Positions 25,901 through 36,500 are shown, counted from the first letter of the stretch. The stretch: DNA of 64,000 bases from Neospora caninum Liverpool (GCF_000208865.1 NC_018394.1:951635-1015634); one strand, 5' to 3'. Notes: a model not told the origin generated them from the letters alone. Translations and numbers: made by a program.

Positions 25901-27403
25901 ATATATGTATATATATATATATATATGAGTGCTTTTAAGTCGGCATGAAGAGGGAACGAGGGAGTCTCCATTGAGGGTGTGTCAGAGGGAGGACTCTCTC
26001 TCTCTCTCTCTGAGACAGGACTGCTGGCAGGGCGGCGCTTTGCTCTTGGGTTCACTCCTCTGCAGACCAGAGCTGACCTCGTCGCGAGTGAGGCCCCGTG
26101 TTTCTGTGTCTGCGTGCGTACCCCCTGGCGCCTGTCGTTCTCTCGTTTCTTTCTTCGGGCACGGGCCGTGCGCAGGGTGGTGTCTCTCTTTTTCCGCATG
26201 AGTATATATACTACGAGTTGGACTACATTTCCCGCTGGCCCTTTTGCTTCTCCGTGTCGCAGGCAACTGGGGCTGTGGGGTGTTCAAGGGCGATCCTCAG
26301 TTAAAGTTTCTTTTGCAGTGGCTCGGCGCGAGTCTCGCAGGCAGGCGCCTGATCTACCACGCCCACGGCCGCCCCGAGTTGATAGGGCGAACGCGCGCTC
26401 CGCATGCGGCCTTTCCAGAAAGTCGCGGCAGAGAGAAGGCGGGATCGGCGCCGCAGAAAGAGAGACACGATTTCCCCGACGCGCTCGAAGACGCGCAGTG
26501 CCCCATTCTCCTCAAGTCCCTCGTCGCGCTTCTGCTGCGCAAGCAGTGGACAGTCGGAAGGCTGTGGCGAGCGCTCGTCAAGGTGAGAGCTCGCCTCGAA
26601 AGAAAGCAGGAAACACGAACGTCTCGGAAAGGCGCAGTCTCACCGGCGGATGCGACTCACGCAACACAAGCGATTTGAAAGCATTTGTGCACATCGATAC
26701 ATACGCATTTAAGGCAGTGTCTACGTAGACTTGAAAATATATACATGTTTAAACGGGAAAGATAGAGATACACAGATACAAATAGATCTAAATAGATCTA
26801 AACAGATTTAATTAGATTTAAATAGATAAAGATAGATAGACATACGCTTGTCCAGGCCGTGGTCTGGCTGCTATTTGTTTCTGTCTTTCTCTCCATCTCT
26901 CTCTGCGACTGCAAACGCGAATCCGATGCATGCAGACACGCATGAGAGATGCGTTTCTTTTATGACGTCGAGGCTGTGAACGCGTCTCGGGGACATCCAG
27001 GCAGTCCGCGCAAGCATGCCCTACAGTCGTCTGCCTCAACATATATATCTGTATACAAATATAGATAAACGTACGCATCAGTATATATATATATATATAT
27101 ATATAGTGCAGCTGTGTGTATACACGTAACTACAGGTGTTTTGGGGCATGTAACATATAGCGTCGCGAGGCAGATGTGTCGATATCTGTGCACTCCGCAT
27201 GCAAGAGTCTCGCGAATGGGTTCTTTTCTCGCGCAGCAGAATGCCTTGTTTGCGGTTTTGTCTGTGCCGTTCAGGGGTCGGTCGCTGGCAACGCCCTAAG
27301 CAAGGAAAGCCCGTTCACCTACATTGGCAGACTTGCTCTCGACGAAGCCCACACAACAGCTTCGAGTCTCCCCTCTGCCGATTCCCCGTCGTCTGCTTCC
27401 TAG
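21620..27403 (+). CDS. PARG: Poly(ADP-ribose) glycohydrolase
   Basis: Removes poly(ADP-ribose) chains by cleaving ribose-ribose bonds. Six exons: 21620-22451, 22918-22954, 23450-24237, 24768-25637, 26263-26582, 27275-27403; 991 residues, all phases agree. The PARG signature spans a splice: DFANQWIGGG (539-548) then CVQEEIFF (554-561); Glu557 and Glu558 are the catalytic pair. GYAESF (596-601) matches the substrate-binding tyrosine loop, TGNWGCG (842-848) the conserved C-terminal loop, and TVGRLWRALVK the last helix. The N-terminal accessory helical part is also recognisable (QLNKLHCYVRYF). Low-complexity inserts at about 320-470 and 610-740 enlarge the protein. The start is uncertain: an acceptor (TTTCAG) lies 10 bases before the ATG, so a 5' exon is likely. 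The last exon could instead be at 27888-27950. Probably nuclear, by family. Confidence 0.93.
25858..25926. repeat. (TA)n microsatellite in a PARG intron
   Basis: TA tract with TATG interruptions in the intron between PARG exons 4 and 5. Confidence 0.9.
26781..26841. repeat. Imperfect 10-base A/T-rich repeat in the last PARG intron
   Basis: Units close to AATAGATCTA repeat about six times with drift to GATTTAAATA. A short TA tract follows at 27081-27105 in the same intron. Confidence 0.7.
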
Positions 27404-28193
27404 ATTCTCCCCTATCCTCTTCACTCTGTCTTCTCTCTCTTCTTCCAACTCTACCTCGTTGCTGTTTCCTCTCTCTTGTTCCTTTTTCACTCGTGTGAGG
27501 GACTGCTAGGGGCGTCACATCGCCCGGCCGCCACTGCAGGTGCGCCTTCGGCGAGAACGTGAACCGGCAGATTTGCACGCCTCGACCTCCTTTGCATCTA
27601 AGCAAACTGACACTTTCGTTTTCTTCGTTTCCGAATGTGTGCTGAATTTTCCCGTTTCGCTTCCTCGCTGGTCGGCCCTGAATACGAGGCGTGTGGAAGA
27701 CTCGCCCTCTGGGGCGGCTCGGCCCTCACTGGACCTCCTATGTCGGGCCTTGAAACGCGCCGCCACGCGTTGTTGTGTTTTGAACCGCTCGCATTCTTCG
27801 GCTGCCTGTCCCTGCTGTGTTCTTCCCCCTCTGAGCTTCCTCTCCTTTCCTGTTGTCTGCCTCCTCGGGTGTCTCGCCCTTCTACAGGCATCACGCCTTC
27901 CCGTTGTCGAACGCGAAAAAGGCGACAGAGTCGCAGCCCACGGCAGTTGAATGTCGCACGCGCAAAACGTTTTCTGTCACCGCACGCAAGCGAACACGCG
28001 AGAAAACGCTGAATCATGTTTCGCGCAAACCTCCACACTTCGACACACACACAGCCGCAGCAGTCCCCCTTTTCTGCTTTCTCCTTCTGCTGTCTTTCCC
28101 CCCACCCCCCCCCCACCCCCCCGTGTGTCCCGCCTCTCTCTCCTTCCTCGCTCTGCTTCCCCTCTGTTCTCTTCTGTCTTTGCTTGGCCCTGG
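27404..28193. other. Convergent 3' interval between PARG and SET genes
   Basis: Tail-to-tail spacer carrying the 3' untranslated regions of both genes. It holds a pyrimidine-rich plus strand and a C-rich block at 28098-28122. No separate gene is supported. Confidence 0.6.
28098..28122 (-). other. Guanine-run block with quadruplex potential downstream of the SET gene
   Basis: The plus strand has three to four runs of C separated by single A residues; the minus strand, which is the sense strand of the SET gene, therefore carries long G runs split by single T residues. This fits the G-quadruplex pattern and would lie about 70-95 bases past the SET stop codon, in the 3' untranslated region. Confidence 0.65.
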
Positions 28194-29801
28194 CTACGTC
28201 TCTGGTTCCCGGGCGTCCTCGCCCGTTGTCGGGTCCGAGGCGCTTTCGCGCATGCATCTGGGGCACGTGCACGCGAATCCGAAGGTGGTTTCGAGGAGCT
28301 GTCTGCGTCGCCGCACCGGCAACGCCTCGTCGACGTACGAAATGGTCAGCTCTTCTCCGGCCTCGACGGCCTTCACCGTAGTCACTGTCAGAGTGCTGTC
28401 TCCGCCTTCTGGGCCCCACGACGAGACGGCGCAGTTCGGCTCGCAGCTGTGGTTGACGCATGCATGCAGTGTGTAGACACCGCCGCCGCGAATCACCATG
28501 AGCGCGCCGTCCGTCGAAGCCCCCCAGATGTTGATCGCCTGGCTGTTGAGAGCGAGGGCGCTCTTGAGATGGAGAAGCGTGTCTCTGTGGAGAAGCAGGC
28601 GGGCGGCCTCCGCCCCGACCGTCTCTTGGAGAGGCTTCGCCAAGGCCGCGGCCAGCGCGCCGCTCTCCGCGTCGACGGCTGCGAGGAGCGCTGAGAAATC
28701 AAAAGTGCACGCCCCCGCAGAATCCCCCAGAGCAGGCACAGCCAGGCGCTGGAAAGGCCGCGAGGCTGCCGCGAACGCTGCCTCGAGAGAGATGCCCGGA
28801 CACGAGAGAAGCAGCGTGCGCGTCTGAGCGGCGATGCGCGCGATGGCCCGCGCGACGGCCTCCACAGGCAGAGGGTTCGCGTGGGAAGGCGAGGCGGGTT
28901 GGGCGGTTTCGCGCAACTGGTGCAACGCCGCTGGAGACAGCACACTCATCCAACCGCCAACGAGTTTCCGCTCTTCGGTGTGGGCATCAGCGCCGGGATC
29001 CACTGAGGCGCGCTCGTCGGCGAGAGTCGAGGTGCGCGCAGGCGCGACGCTTGCGGAACAGTCGTCTCTCGAGGCCGCGTCTTCGGGTGCCGCTGGCGAA
29101 TTGTTTGCGTCTCGCGCGTGCAGCTTCCGTTGTTCGGCCGTCGCACAAGCCGCGCCTCGCCGCTTTCTGCCTCCTTCGGCGCCGTCGAGAGATGCGCCCA
29201 CCGCAGCCGCGAGCGCGCGAGCCGTGCGCGACTCCGGAGACGGAAGGGACTTGCGGAGAGACATCAGGCAGTCTCCGCCCAGAGCAGTGGCGAGGCAGTG
29301 CGGCGAACAAAACCAGCACTGCACGCCCTGGACAGTCAGTTCGCACGCGTCCTCACCAGGGGAGGCGAGAGAAGGGGGGGAAGAGAGAGACGAGTGAGCG
29401 GCGGAAGGTGGAGAGCCTGCTGAGGCAGATGCCTGGGGTCGGCACGGCGAGGCGTCTCCAAGGCGACAGTGGGGCGAGTCGGAGACAGGCGCCGTGGACG
29501 GAGGACTGGAGCCGTCCGCGCGGTTCGCCTCAGCTCTCGGGGGAGAAGAAAGCGAAGCGTTTGGCGGAGCCGGAGGCGGTGCGTGGAAAGGCTTCAGTTT
29601 GAGGCAGTTCTCGCAGAAGGAAGCCTGCGAAAGAGGGACGGACGCACCGATCGGCCAGGCGATCAGAGGCACCTCTACGAGAAGAGTCTCTTGAGGCTCC
29701 AAGGCCCGCTTCGCTTGCAGAAACTTCCCTTTGCATGCGTCGAAGGCGACAGAGAAGTCGTAGGCCTCCGTCATCAAGGCGTAGTCCTGGAGATCCTCCA
29801 T
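28194..29801 (-). CDS. SET-domain methyltransferase, SMYD-like
   Basis: A single exon of 535 residues. I start at 29801 (context GAGAACATGG); an upstream in-frame extension of 90 residues is hydrophobic low complexity and looks like untranslated pyrimidine tract. Residues 15-50 begin the SET fold (AFDACKGKFLQAKRAL). A CENC pair and a later CWFCSPHC cluster, separated by ~90 Ser/Pro/Ala residues, resemble a stretched zinc-binding MYND-type insert. The catalytic SET core is clear: NHSCEPN at 450-456, EELTISY with Tyr489, and the post-SET zinc cluster CTCPRC at 511-516. Such enzymes transfer methyl groups from S-adenosylmethionine to lysines of histones or other proteins; the substrate here is unknown. 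Large inserts at about 65-140 and 170-260 are parasite-typical. Tail-to-tail with PARG. Confidence 0.9.
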   Translation of the reverse strand: MEDLQDYALMTEAYDFSVAFDACKGKFLQAKRALEPQETLLVEVPLIAWPIGASVPLSQASFCENCLKLKPFHAPPPAPPNASLSSPPRAEANRADGSSPPSTAPVSDSPHCRLGDASPCRPQASASAGSPPSAAHSSLSSPPSLASPGEDACELTVQGVQCWFCSPHCLATALGGDCLMSLRKSLPSPESRTARALAAAVGASLDGAEGGRKRRGAACATAEQRKLHARDANNSPAAPEDAASRDDCSASVAPARTSTLADERASVDPGADAHTEERKLVGGWMSVLSPAALHQLRETAQPASPSHANPLPVEAVARAIARIAAQTRTLLLSCPGISLEAAFAAASRPFQRLAVPALGDSAGACTFDFSALLAAVDAESGALAAALAKPLQETVGAEAARLLLHRDTLLHLKSALALNSQAINIWGASTDGALMVIRGGGVYTLHACVNHSCEPNCAVSSWGPEGGDSTLTVTTVKAVEAGEELTISYVDEALPVRRRRQLLETTFGFACTCPRCMRESASDPTTGEDAREPET

Positions 29802-30979
29802 GTTCTCTCCACGGTGGAAGGGCCAAGGGAAAAGGAGGAAGAAGAAGAACGGCGGGAGCGAGGCAACAGACGCGACAGAAAGGCGGCGGCCCGAACCGGA
29901 GGAGGGGAGCAGCGGCGAGGGACAAAAATAGGGAGAACAAGGGGGAGACGAGGGGAGGAGAAACTGCCGGGAAGGAACAAGAGGAGGGAGGAGAAGAAAA
30001 GGCGGATAGAGCGAAAGAAAAGGATAGACGCAAAAAGGTGAAGAGAACAAAAGAGAAGTCGTCACGAACACGGCACGAAGTCAAGACCCGGGAGGAGACA
30101 ACGTACACAGCCGAGGGAGATGGAGCCGCCGGAAGAAGAGGAAAGGCGCTGGAGAAAGGGTTCGTGAACGAGAGAAAAAGTAAATGACGAGGCAAGAAAG
30201 AGGGGAGACGAAAGAAGGGACGAACGCACGATGCATGCAAAATCGTTTTTCTAAGCGGTCTTCTGTTTCGCTTCTTTCTGTGGGGGCTTTTCAAACAGAA
30301 AGAAGAAGAGCTTCCAGTCCCTTCTCCCTTTCTTGGCTCTCTTCCTATCGGGAAATTTACGCTTTATAAGAAAAGTGGAGCAGGGATGCGTCCTTCTCGG
30401 TGTTTGCTTTCTTGTACCGGCGCGGCTCGTAGATCTCTCTTTCCAGATGCAAGAAAATACTGCATGCGCATGCAAGGAAACGGACGGCAACAGACAGCTG
30501 ATCTCCAGTGTGCATTTTTAACATCTACGCCAAAACACACGACCCAAAACGGCGTCTCATTTGTTTCCCTCCACATAAGTCTCCTTTGAAGGGATCTAAT
30601 TCGGTTTTCTGGTCCTCCCCCTTTTCTTTCCGCCTTTTGGACTCTGCGCTTCGAATCACGTGTCTCTCTACCTCGGACTTGTAGCTCTCTAAAGATTTCT
30701 CTGCGTCCACATTCTTCTCTCTTTTTCCGTTCCTCTTCCGGTCCAGTCTTCTTTCTTCCTCTCCCTGAGACCACACCAACGTCCAAGAACCTTCCTTTTA
30801 TTCGTGCACCCTACCCTCCAGTCCTGCCGCGATTCCGTCTCGTCTCTTCTTCTCGCCTTTCGCTCCAATTCTTTCTTCTTTTCTCCATTCTCTTCTTCTC
30901 TCTTCGATCCTACTTTTCCCTTCAGTTTTTTCTTTCTCTTCTATCCGCTTTTTCTCTTTTTTTCCCCTCGGCGCTGCAA
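29802..30979. other. Divergent promoter interval between SET and RING genes
   Basis: The part next to 29801 is purine-rich on the plus strand (29830-30180), the likely SET 5' untranslated region. The remainder up to 30979 is pyrimidine-rich and should hold the RING gene leader. No gene is supported here; the long plus-strand frame at 29469-30041 is a Lys/Arg/Glu shadow of the SET gene and its leader. Confidence 0.5.
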
Positions 30980-31213
30980 ATGGCACGCATCTCTTCTTGT
31001 CCTCGAGGGTCCGGGAGGAGAGGGAGGCCGTCTCGGCAGCCCCCGCCTTCTGCGAAGATTTCGAACGGGACAGAAGTAAGCAATTCTCAGCGCCCCAGTC
31101 TCTTGCACTTCGTACAGCGAAGGCTCATGCACTCGTCTACACGTGTCTGTACACACATTTCGCGACCTAGATGTGCAGATCCACATGCAATGATACACAT
31201 TTACACATTCGCA

Positions 31214-31244
<31 letters not shown>

Positions 31245-33993
31245 GGTTGTATAGTTTCGTACTGTGGGTGTCTGTGGGTGTTATGTGCGTATGTAGGTCG
31301 GTAAGCTGCGTCACCATATGCGGAGTTTTTGGTAACTGCATGCAGTTCCATGTGCGTGTGTGGGTATACTTGTCTGGACAAGACAGTGAGAAGAAAAGAA
31401 GATCGGAATAGATCTGGAGAAGCCCTCTCATGTCTCGTTCTAGCATCTTTCTTTTTCGCTTTCAGTCCTCCTCTCGCGCTGCCTCAAAGAACGCTCAGTC
31501 CCGCACCGCTTCCTCTTCTTGTGCCGCTGCGTCTTCCTCGTCGTCTTCATCTTTCGCTTCTGTCCCTGCGGATGCGAGGGAGCCGAGGGGAAGAACAAGA
31601 AGGCGAGGCGCGACACCGAGAGCGCGGCGGCCTGCGCGAAGCCACGCAGTGGCGGAGCCGACCCGGCGAGGAGAGGGCGAGAGAGAAGAGAAGGAAGGGA
31701 CAGCTGCGGAAGATGGGGCTGCAGCTTGCCGCGTCTCAGCAGAAGGGGAAGCCTCACGATTCCAAGCTCGCCTAGAGGAACAGGCGGTCGACGAGATCTC
31801 GAAGGGCGTCTGTGGTGAGAAGACAGAAAACCTAAACGAGAAGCAAAGGAGAAGAGAGATACATGAGAGAACGAAGAGCCAGGGGAAGAGAGATATACAG
31901 GAGAGAAGCGAGATACATGAGAGAAGCGAGATACACGAGAGAAGCGAGATCCATGAGAGAAGAGAGATACACGAGAGAAGCGAGACACAGGAAACAGGGG
32001 AGACAACGGGAAAACAGAGGGGAGAGGACGGGAGCCTGCCGAGAGAAGACGCGGCCAACATCCAGTTTCCGTGGTTGCTTCTGTCTTTTCCCCCTTGTGG
32101 GGGCGGGGGGGGGGGGGGGGATGTGGCCATCACGGGCGAGGGAAGGCCCACCGAAGGAGACTGGTTTCGCCGTCGGGTGTGCAGCTGAGGAAAGTGTCGG
32201 AACGCGGTAAAGACAGAAAAACAAGATGCGTCGCTCTCATCTCCGCCGCACACGCAGCCCATTTCCTTCCGTTCACTCTTCAGAAGGAATCCCCATCTCC
32301 CTTTCAGGCACAACTCTATGCGTCTGTGTCCAGACGCGTAGACCTAAACGGAAGAATCTACTCACACGCACTTGTGTACATGCATACATGCATATATATA
32401 TATATATATATGCATATGATTGTATTTGTGCTTGTGCAAGGTTGTTGCTCGATGGCTTGTCCTCGATCTCTCTGTAGGTAGGAGTAGTGTTCGGCAGGGA
32501 CGGGAGCGAGCGAATTGTCGATTGAAGGGAGTGTGCGCCGGGCTGCTTTTCTTTGTTTCCTGCGCCTCGTGGGTACAGGTTGTTGCCTCGACGCGATGGT
32601 GGACGAAGCTGATGCCGACGGGGTTGAGGCCGGGGGTGAGCGAGAAGCGAAGCGAAGAAAAGGTTCTGAGGCCACAGAGACACCGCAGGGCGACCGGCCC
32701 CGAGACACTGGCGAAAGTGAAGAGACAGGAGCGAGACAACCGCAAGGTGTTCTCCTAGGGAAGATTGAATGTTGCTCCCACAACTTCCATCTCCACTGCA
32801 TCGAGGTGCGCGAAAAAAATGCTTCACGCATGAAACCCTCCCGGCTTCCAGACCCAAGCTGCCTGCGCCTTCGCCTTCGCCTTCGAACCTGGCTCTCTTC
32901 TAACTCCTTTTTTCATCTTCCTATCGGGCCGCGCCTGCCTCGCTGGGCAGTCCCTTGTCTTTTGTCTTTCTGGATCTCCCTGGTCTTTTGCGTGTGCCTT
33001 TTTTTTGAGGAAAACTCCTTTGCTGTCTCTCCTGCGCGTCCGCTCTCTGGCCTTTGCTGGTCTTCTTGCGTTTTCGTCCGGGCCTGTCCGTCCTCGGAGT
33101 CGCAAGAGCTCTGCGTCGCCCTGAGTGGGTTCGGGGCTGCTTTTCGTCTGGACAGCTGCTGTCTCCGTTTTCTCCTGTCTCCTGTCTCTCAGGGCTGGTC
33201 TCGGCGCGAAACAACATGCCCTCTGTGCAAAGCGGTCTTCACCTCCATTGCCGCGTACGACCTTTCCACAGGCGCTCTCCTCGCTGAGGTAACGGTCTGT
33301 GGTCTCCCTTCTTCGCTGCTTGCTCTCTTCTCTCTTTTCTTCTCTCTTTTCTTCTCTCGTTTCTCCTCTCGTTTCTCCTCTCGTTTCTCCTCTCCCTTCC
33401 TTCTTTGTTTATTCGGCTGATTTGCCGCTTTTCATAGGAACTCCGCATGCATGTGTGCTGAGTGGGGGCAATCCTTGCTGGAGAAAAAAAACAGTGTTGT
33501 TGTAGACGGGCAGACGAGAGCGGGAGACAGGCTCCGCCCGTGTGTTGTCGTTCTACATTTTCGTCTCCTTCTCTTCGTCTCGACGCATTTCCTCTGGCAA
33601 CGCGGGTGTGCACTTTTCCGGGGATGGTTTTTCACTTTTCTCTCGCCACGCCTCGTCCACTCTCTTTATCTGTTCTGTGTCTCTTCTCCCTGCTTGCTGT
33701 CGTGCCCGCCTCTCCAGCACACCTGCGCTGTCGTATTCCAAGCGGACGCGTCGTCGTCTGAGGAAGAGAGCAGCGAAGAAGAGGAAGAAGACGACGAGTA
33801 CAGAGGTCGTCCTCGGTCTCGGAGGATGAGCCGTAGGACCGCTGAGCGTCTTCGTAAGAAAGGAGAGAGGCGGAAGACAGAAAGGGCCGACTGTCCCCAC
33901 CCGAGAAAAAAAAGGAAGCGAGCAGAGAGGGAAAGGGGTGAAACGGGAAGAGAGCAGAAAGATCAGAAGGAACGGCAAGGGGAGGATTCGTGA
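30980..33993 (+). CDS. RING-H2 zinc-finger protein, probable E3 ubiquitin ligase
   Basis: Five exons in matching phase: 30980-31075, 31466-31814, 32579-32805, 33193-33288, 33718-33993; 347 residues. The ATG context GCTGCAAATGG is strong. The RING is scattered over three exons: Cys148 ends exon 2 and Cys151 begins exon 3 (VCGCCLD), then Cys214-x-His216, His219-x2-Cys222 in CCSHNFHLHC, and Cys233/Cys236 in TTCPLC. This is a C3H2C3 pattern with an unusually long (62-residue) first loop filled with charged residues. The spacing of the second half resembles PHRF1/TOPORS-type fingers (WxxxxxTCPLCKxxF). The N-terminus is basic and Ser-rich; the C-terminus has an acidic run at about 270-285 and a basic, nuclear-signal-like tail. 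Function as a ligase is inferred from the family; the substrate is unknown. Confidence 0.82.
31217..31244. repeat. (TA)n microsatellite in RING-gene intron 1
   Basis: Pure TA tract inside the first intron of the RING gene. A similar one is at 32391-32411 in intron 2. Confidence 0.9.
31901..31990 (+). repeat. 18-base minisatellite in RING-gene intron 2
   Basis: Five tandem copies of a unit close to GAGAGAAGCGAGATACAC, with one to three substitutions each. It lies 87 bases into intron 2, and all copies are purine-rich on the transcribed-sense strand. Confidence 0.85.
32105..32120 (+). repeat. Homopolymer G run in RING-gene intron 2
   Basis: An uninterrupted run of 16 G residues on the sense strand of the RING gene, preceded by GGGGGCG. 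It lies 115 bases downstream of the minisatellite. Confidence 0.85.
33330..33400 (+). repeat. Pyrimidine-rich 12-base tandem repeat in RING-gene intron 4
   Basis: Units TCTTTTCTTCTC followed by GTTTCTCCTCTC repeat in tandem in the intron between exons 33193-33288 and 33718-33993. Confidence 0.75.
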
Positions 33994-34296
33994 ACAGAAG
34001 CGAAAACGAGAGACGGAAGGGGGAGCAAGGCCGCACATAATGGTTGGTTGTCTCCGCGCAGAGCAGCGGGGAAGGCGCACGTGGGATTTTCCAGACCAGG
34101 GAGAAGACGACTTGCACGCCTGTGTCTCCCGCGTCTCAGAATGTTTCGTCTCGCGCGCGTCTCCTTGATGCCCAGAACGCATGAGCCGTGTCTTTCCGAG
34201 CGGTTTTTCCCCCTTCAGGCCGTTCCTTGAGAGAGCATCACCGGACGCATACGTTAATGCAGCGCGTAAGACCCAGCCGCAAAAGCGGAACACCAC

Positions 34297-35343
34297 TCAA
34301 CCCGTCGCTCCTGTCTCGTTCATATCTGCCCAGTTCCTTTCCCGCTGCCTCTCTTTGTGGGCGGTCTCCACGCCGTGTTTTTTCTCCTCACGCTCTTTAC
34401 TAGCTCCCTCCGCGTCGACATGAGCTTGCTTGTGCTTCTTTCCTCTCCCTGGCCCGTCTCCACCTTCTTCTCGCCGTCCCTGTCGCCTCGACCTCTTTCT
34501 CTTCTCTCGGGGTCCAGGCCTCGGTTTGCCCTTGTTCGTCCCTGGTCTCAAACGCTTTCGTTTCCTCGTCCCCACTCGTTTTCGCCGGTTGCCCACCAGC
34601 TTTCTGGTGCAAGCGCCCGCACGACGTTTTTTCGTCTCGTTTTCCTCGCGGAAATATGCTTCTGTCCACTCCCCGGGGCGTTTCGGCTTCTGCGCAGGCC
34701 CCGTCGTGCGGAGGCCGCGAGAGGCGTGTCCGTGCAGTCTGCATGCGAAAAGAAACCCCTCCCCGCGAGAAGCGCACGCCGAAAAGACGAACAAAGGCCA
34801 TCGCTGGAGGGCTTTCCGCGCGTCCGGGGGTGGTGTCGCGTCGCCTCGTCTTTGCCACTTTCTTCTCTTTTCTTTGCGATGTTCGCCAGCGTCGCCAAGG
34901 CCAGTCGCGGACTCGGGCACCCGGAGCAGCAACCGCTTCCTCGTGTTCGTCAGCTGACTCCTCTGCTGCGCAACTCCGGTCCAGAGGAGCAACGAGGACA
35001 AGGCGACAGCGCGCCTCGAGTGCCGCGTCTGCCGCGCCTCCACCCCCCCGCCAGGCTCTCGGGTGCAAAGTTCTCTGGCGATCGCATTCTTCGCGCGGAC
35101 GGGTCGGCGCGGAGTGGAACGTGGGAGGGCAGTTGCAGCGGCGAAGACGAAGTTCCTCTTCCGGCGCAGGTGAGGTGTATCGCCTCTGCCTGTTTCCCTG
35201 CTCCGCTGCGCTAGCCGAGGTCTCCACGTACGCAAACGTGTCTTTCCCCGTTCTTGTCGACACGGCCGTGGCAAAACCGAGTGAATCGTGGGATCTGTGG
35301 TCCTTCGTCTCGCTGTCTTCCTGACGCGTCTCTGCTGTCATTT
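34297..35343 (-). CDS. Possible Lys/Arg-rich protein gene, model unresolved
   Basis: On the minus strand an ATG at 35343 has a near-perfect T. gondii start context (GACAAAATGA). From it one frame is open to 34400; a second, overlapping frame is open to a stop at 34297 and ends with protein-like, Lys/Glu-rich sequence (GKKHKQAHVDAEGASKE). A splice from the first frame into the second would give a basic, possibly nucleolar protein, but I could not fix the donor and acceptor. Plus-strand frames over the same bases are also open and carry good splice signals (acceptor near 34890, donor CAG|GTGAGG at 35169), so the coding strand is not certain. No domain is recognised. Confidence 0.25.
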
Positions 35344-36500
35344 TGTCGAGATCTCTACCCACGGAGTGCCTCGCGCTCCTCTCTTTGGAACCCCTCGCCC
35401 TGGAACTCCGTTTCTCTGTGCCTCGCTCTGTCCCGTTCTCTTTCTCGTCCCTTCTTTGTCTCCCTCGTTCCCTCTCGAATCCCGCGTTCGTCCAGAGCCT
35501 CCGCCGGCTGTCGCTTTTTTCCGCTTCTCCCGTGTTTCTCTTGTTGCCTCGCTGCTGCTGCCCCCGCGTTTTGCTGCTCGTTCGCGCTCTCGCTTTCTGA
35601 AGTGGCGAGGCGTTGTGGCGCCTCGCAACTGTTTGCGTCTTTGCCGACCACGGAGACAGCCGGAAGCTCCGAAGACGCGGGCCAGGGGTATGGTTGTGGT
35701 TCAGGATCTCTCCTCGGTTAAACCATTGTTTTTTTCCGAGTCTGCGGAGGCTCCGTTTGTCGCATGTTCTCTTTTCCCCACTTTGCTCCTGTCGGTAGAC
35801 GCCTCCACGAGTGGTCAAGAATCCGATGCAGAGCGGCGGCGGACTAGGGAGACGAGGGACGCGCAAGAGGCGAGTCAAGTTGCCGTTGGATACTTCTGTG
35901 CTGTGCTATGGTATTTCACTCACTCGTGACTCTCGAAAATATACATTAGGAGACAGTAGAATGTGCGCACACACAACTACATGCGAGGGCGTACTTTTTT
36001 ATTTGCATGTATATCGAAAAAGCATATACACATTGTCCACACACACTGACCCAGATGGGAAGACAGGGCGAGAGACGAAGGGAGAAACAGACGAAATACG
36101 ACACTGTGGACATATACATAAGGTGTCACGTGCGTATGGATACTGGCGTGTCGAGACAAGGCTACTACCTCGCACCCTCCTTCGTATGCATCTATAATGT
36201 ACGAATTCACGCACGCGTTTACACACACGCATAGACGAGCGTGGCGAATTGGTACGTACGCATATGTCAAGGGCTATGTGTATAAATACGTTATATGTCA
36301 ACGATGGAGGACGGGCGGTTCCGTTCAGATTTCCTCTGTGGCGCACACACGTTGAAACGCTGCGGAACTCCACCGTCTGTCTCCATATCTTTGACTATGC
36401 ATCGGTTCATTCAAAAACCAGTCCTCGCTGGCGCGTCCACAGTTTTTTTCGTCTCTGTTTGGCGACGCTGACCGGTGTGTGAGCTGCGCGTCCGTTGCTT

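Noticed and set aside
26700..27110. Tyr/Ile-rich open frames across TA tracts
   Set aside because: Artefacts of (TA)n microsatellites, here and at every similar tract in the window.
27541..27950. Alternative terminal PARG exon(s) after 27540
   Set aside because: Exon 27275-27403 fits the phase, follows a good acceptor and ends in a stop; the later frame is Cys/Pro/Leu-rich and lies in the convergent 3' interval. Kept only as an alternative.
29802..30071. N-terminal extension of the SET protein by 90 residues
   Set aside because: Hydrophobic Phe/Leu/Ser/Pro low complexity from a pyrimidine tract; the downstream ATG has a better context and begins the folded part.
36238..36260. tRNA box A-like word TGGCGAATTGG
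   Set aside because: No box B at the required distance and no cloverleaf.
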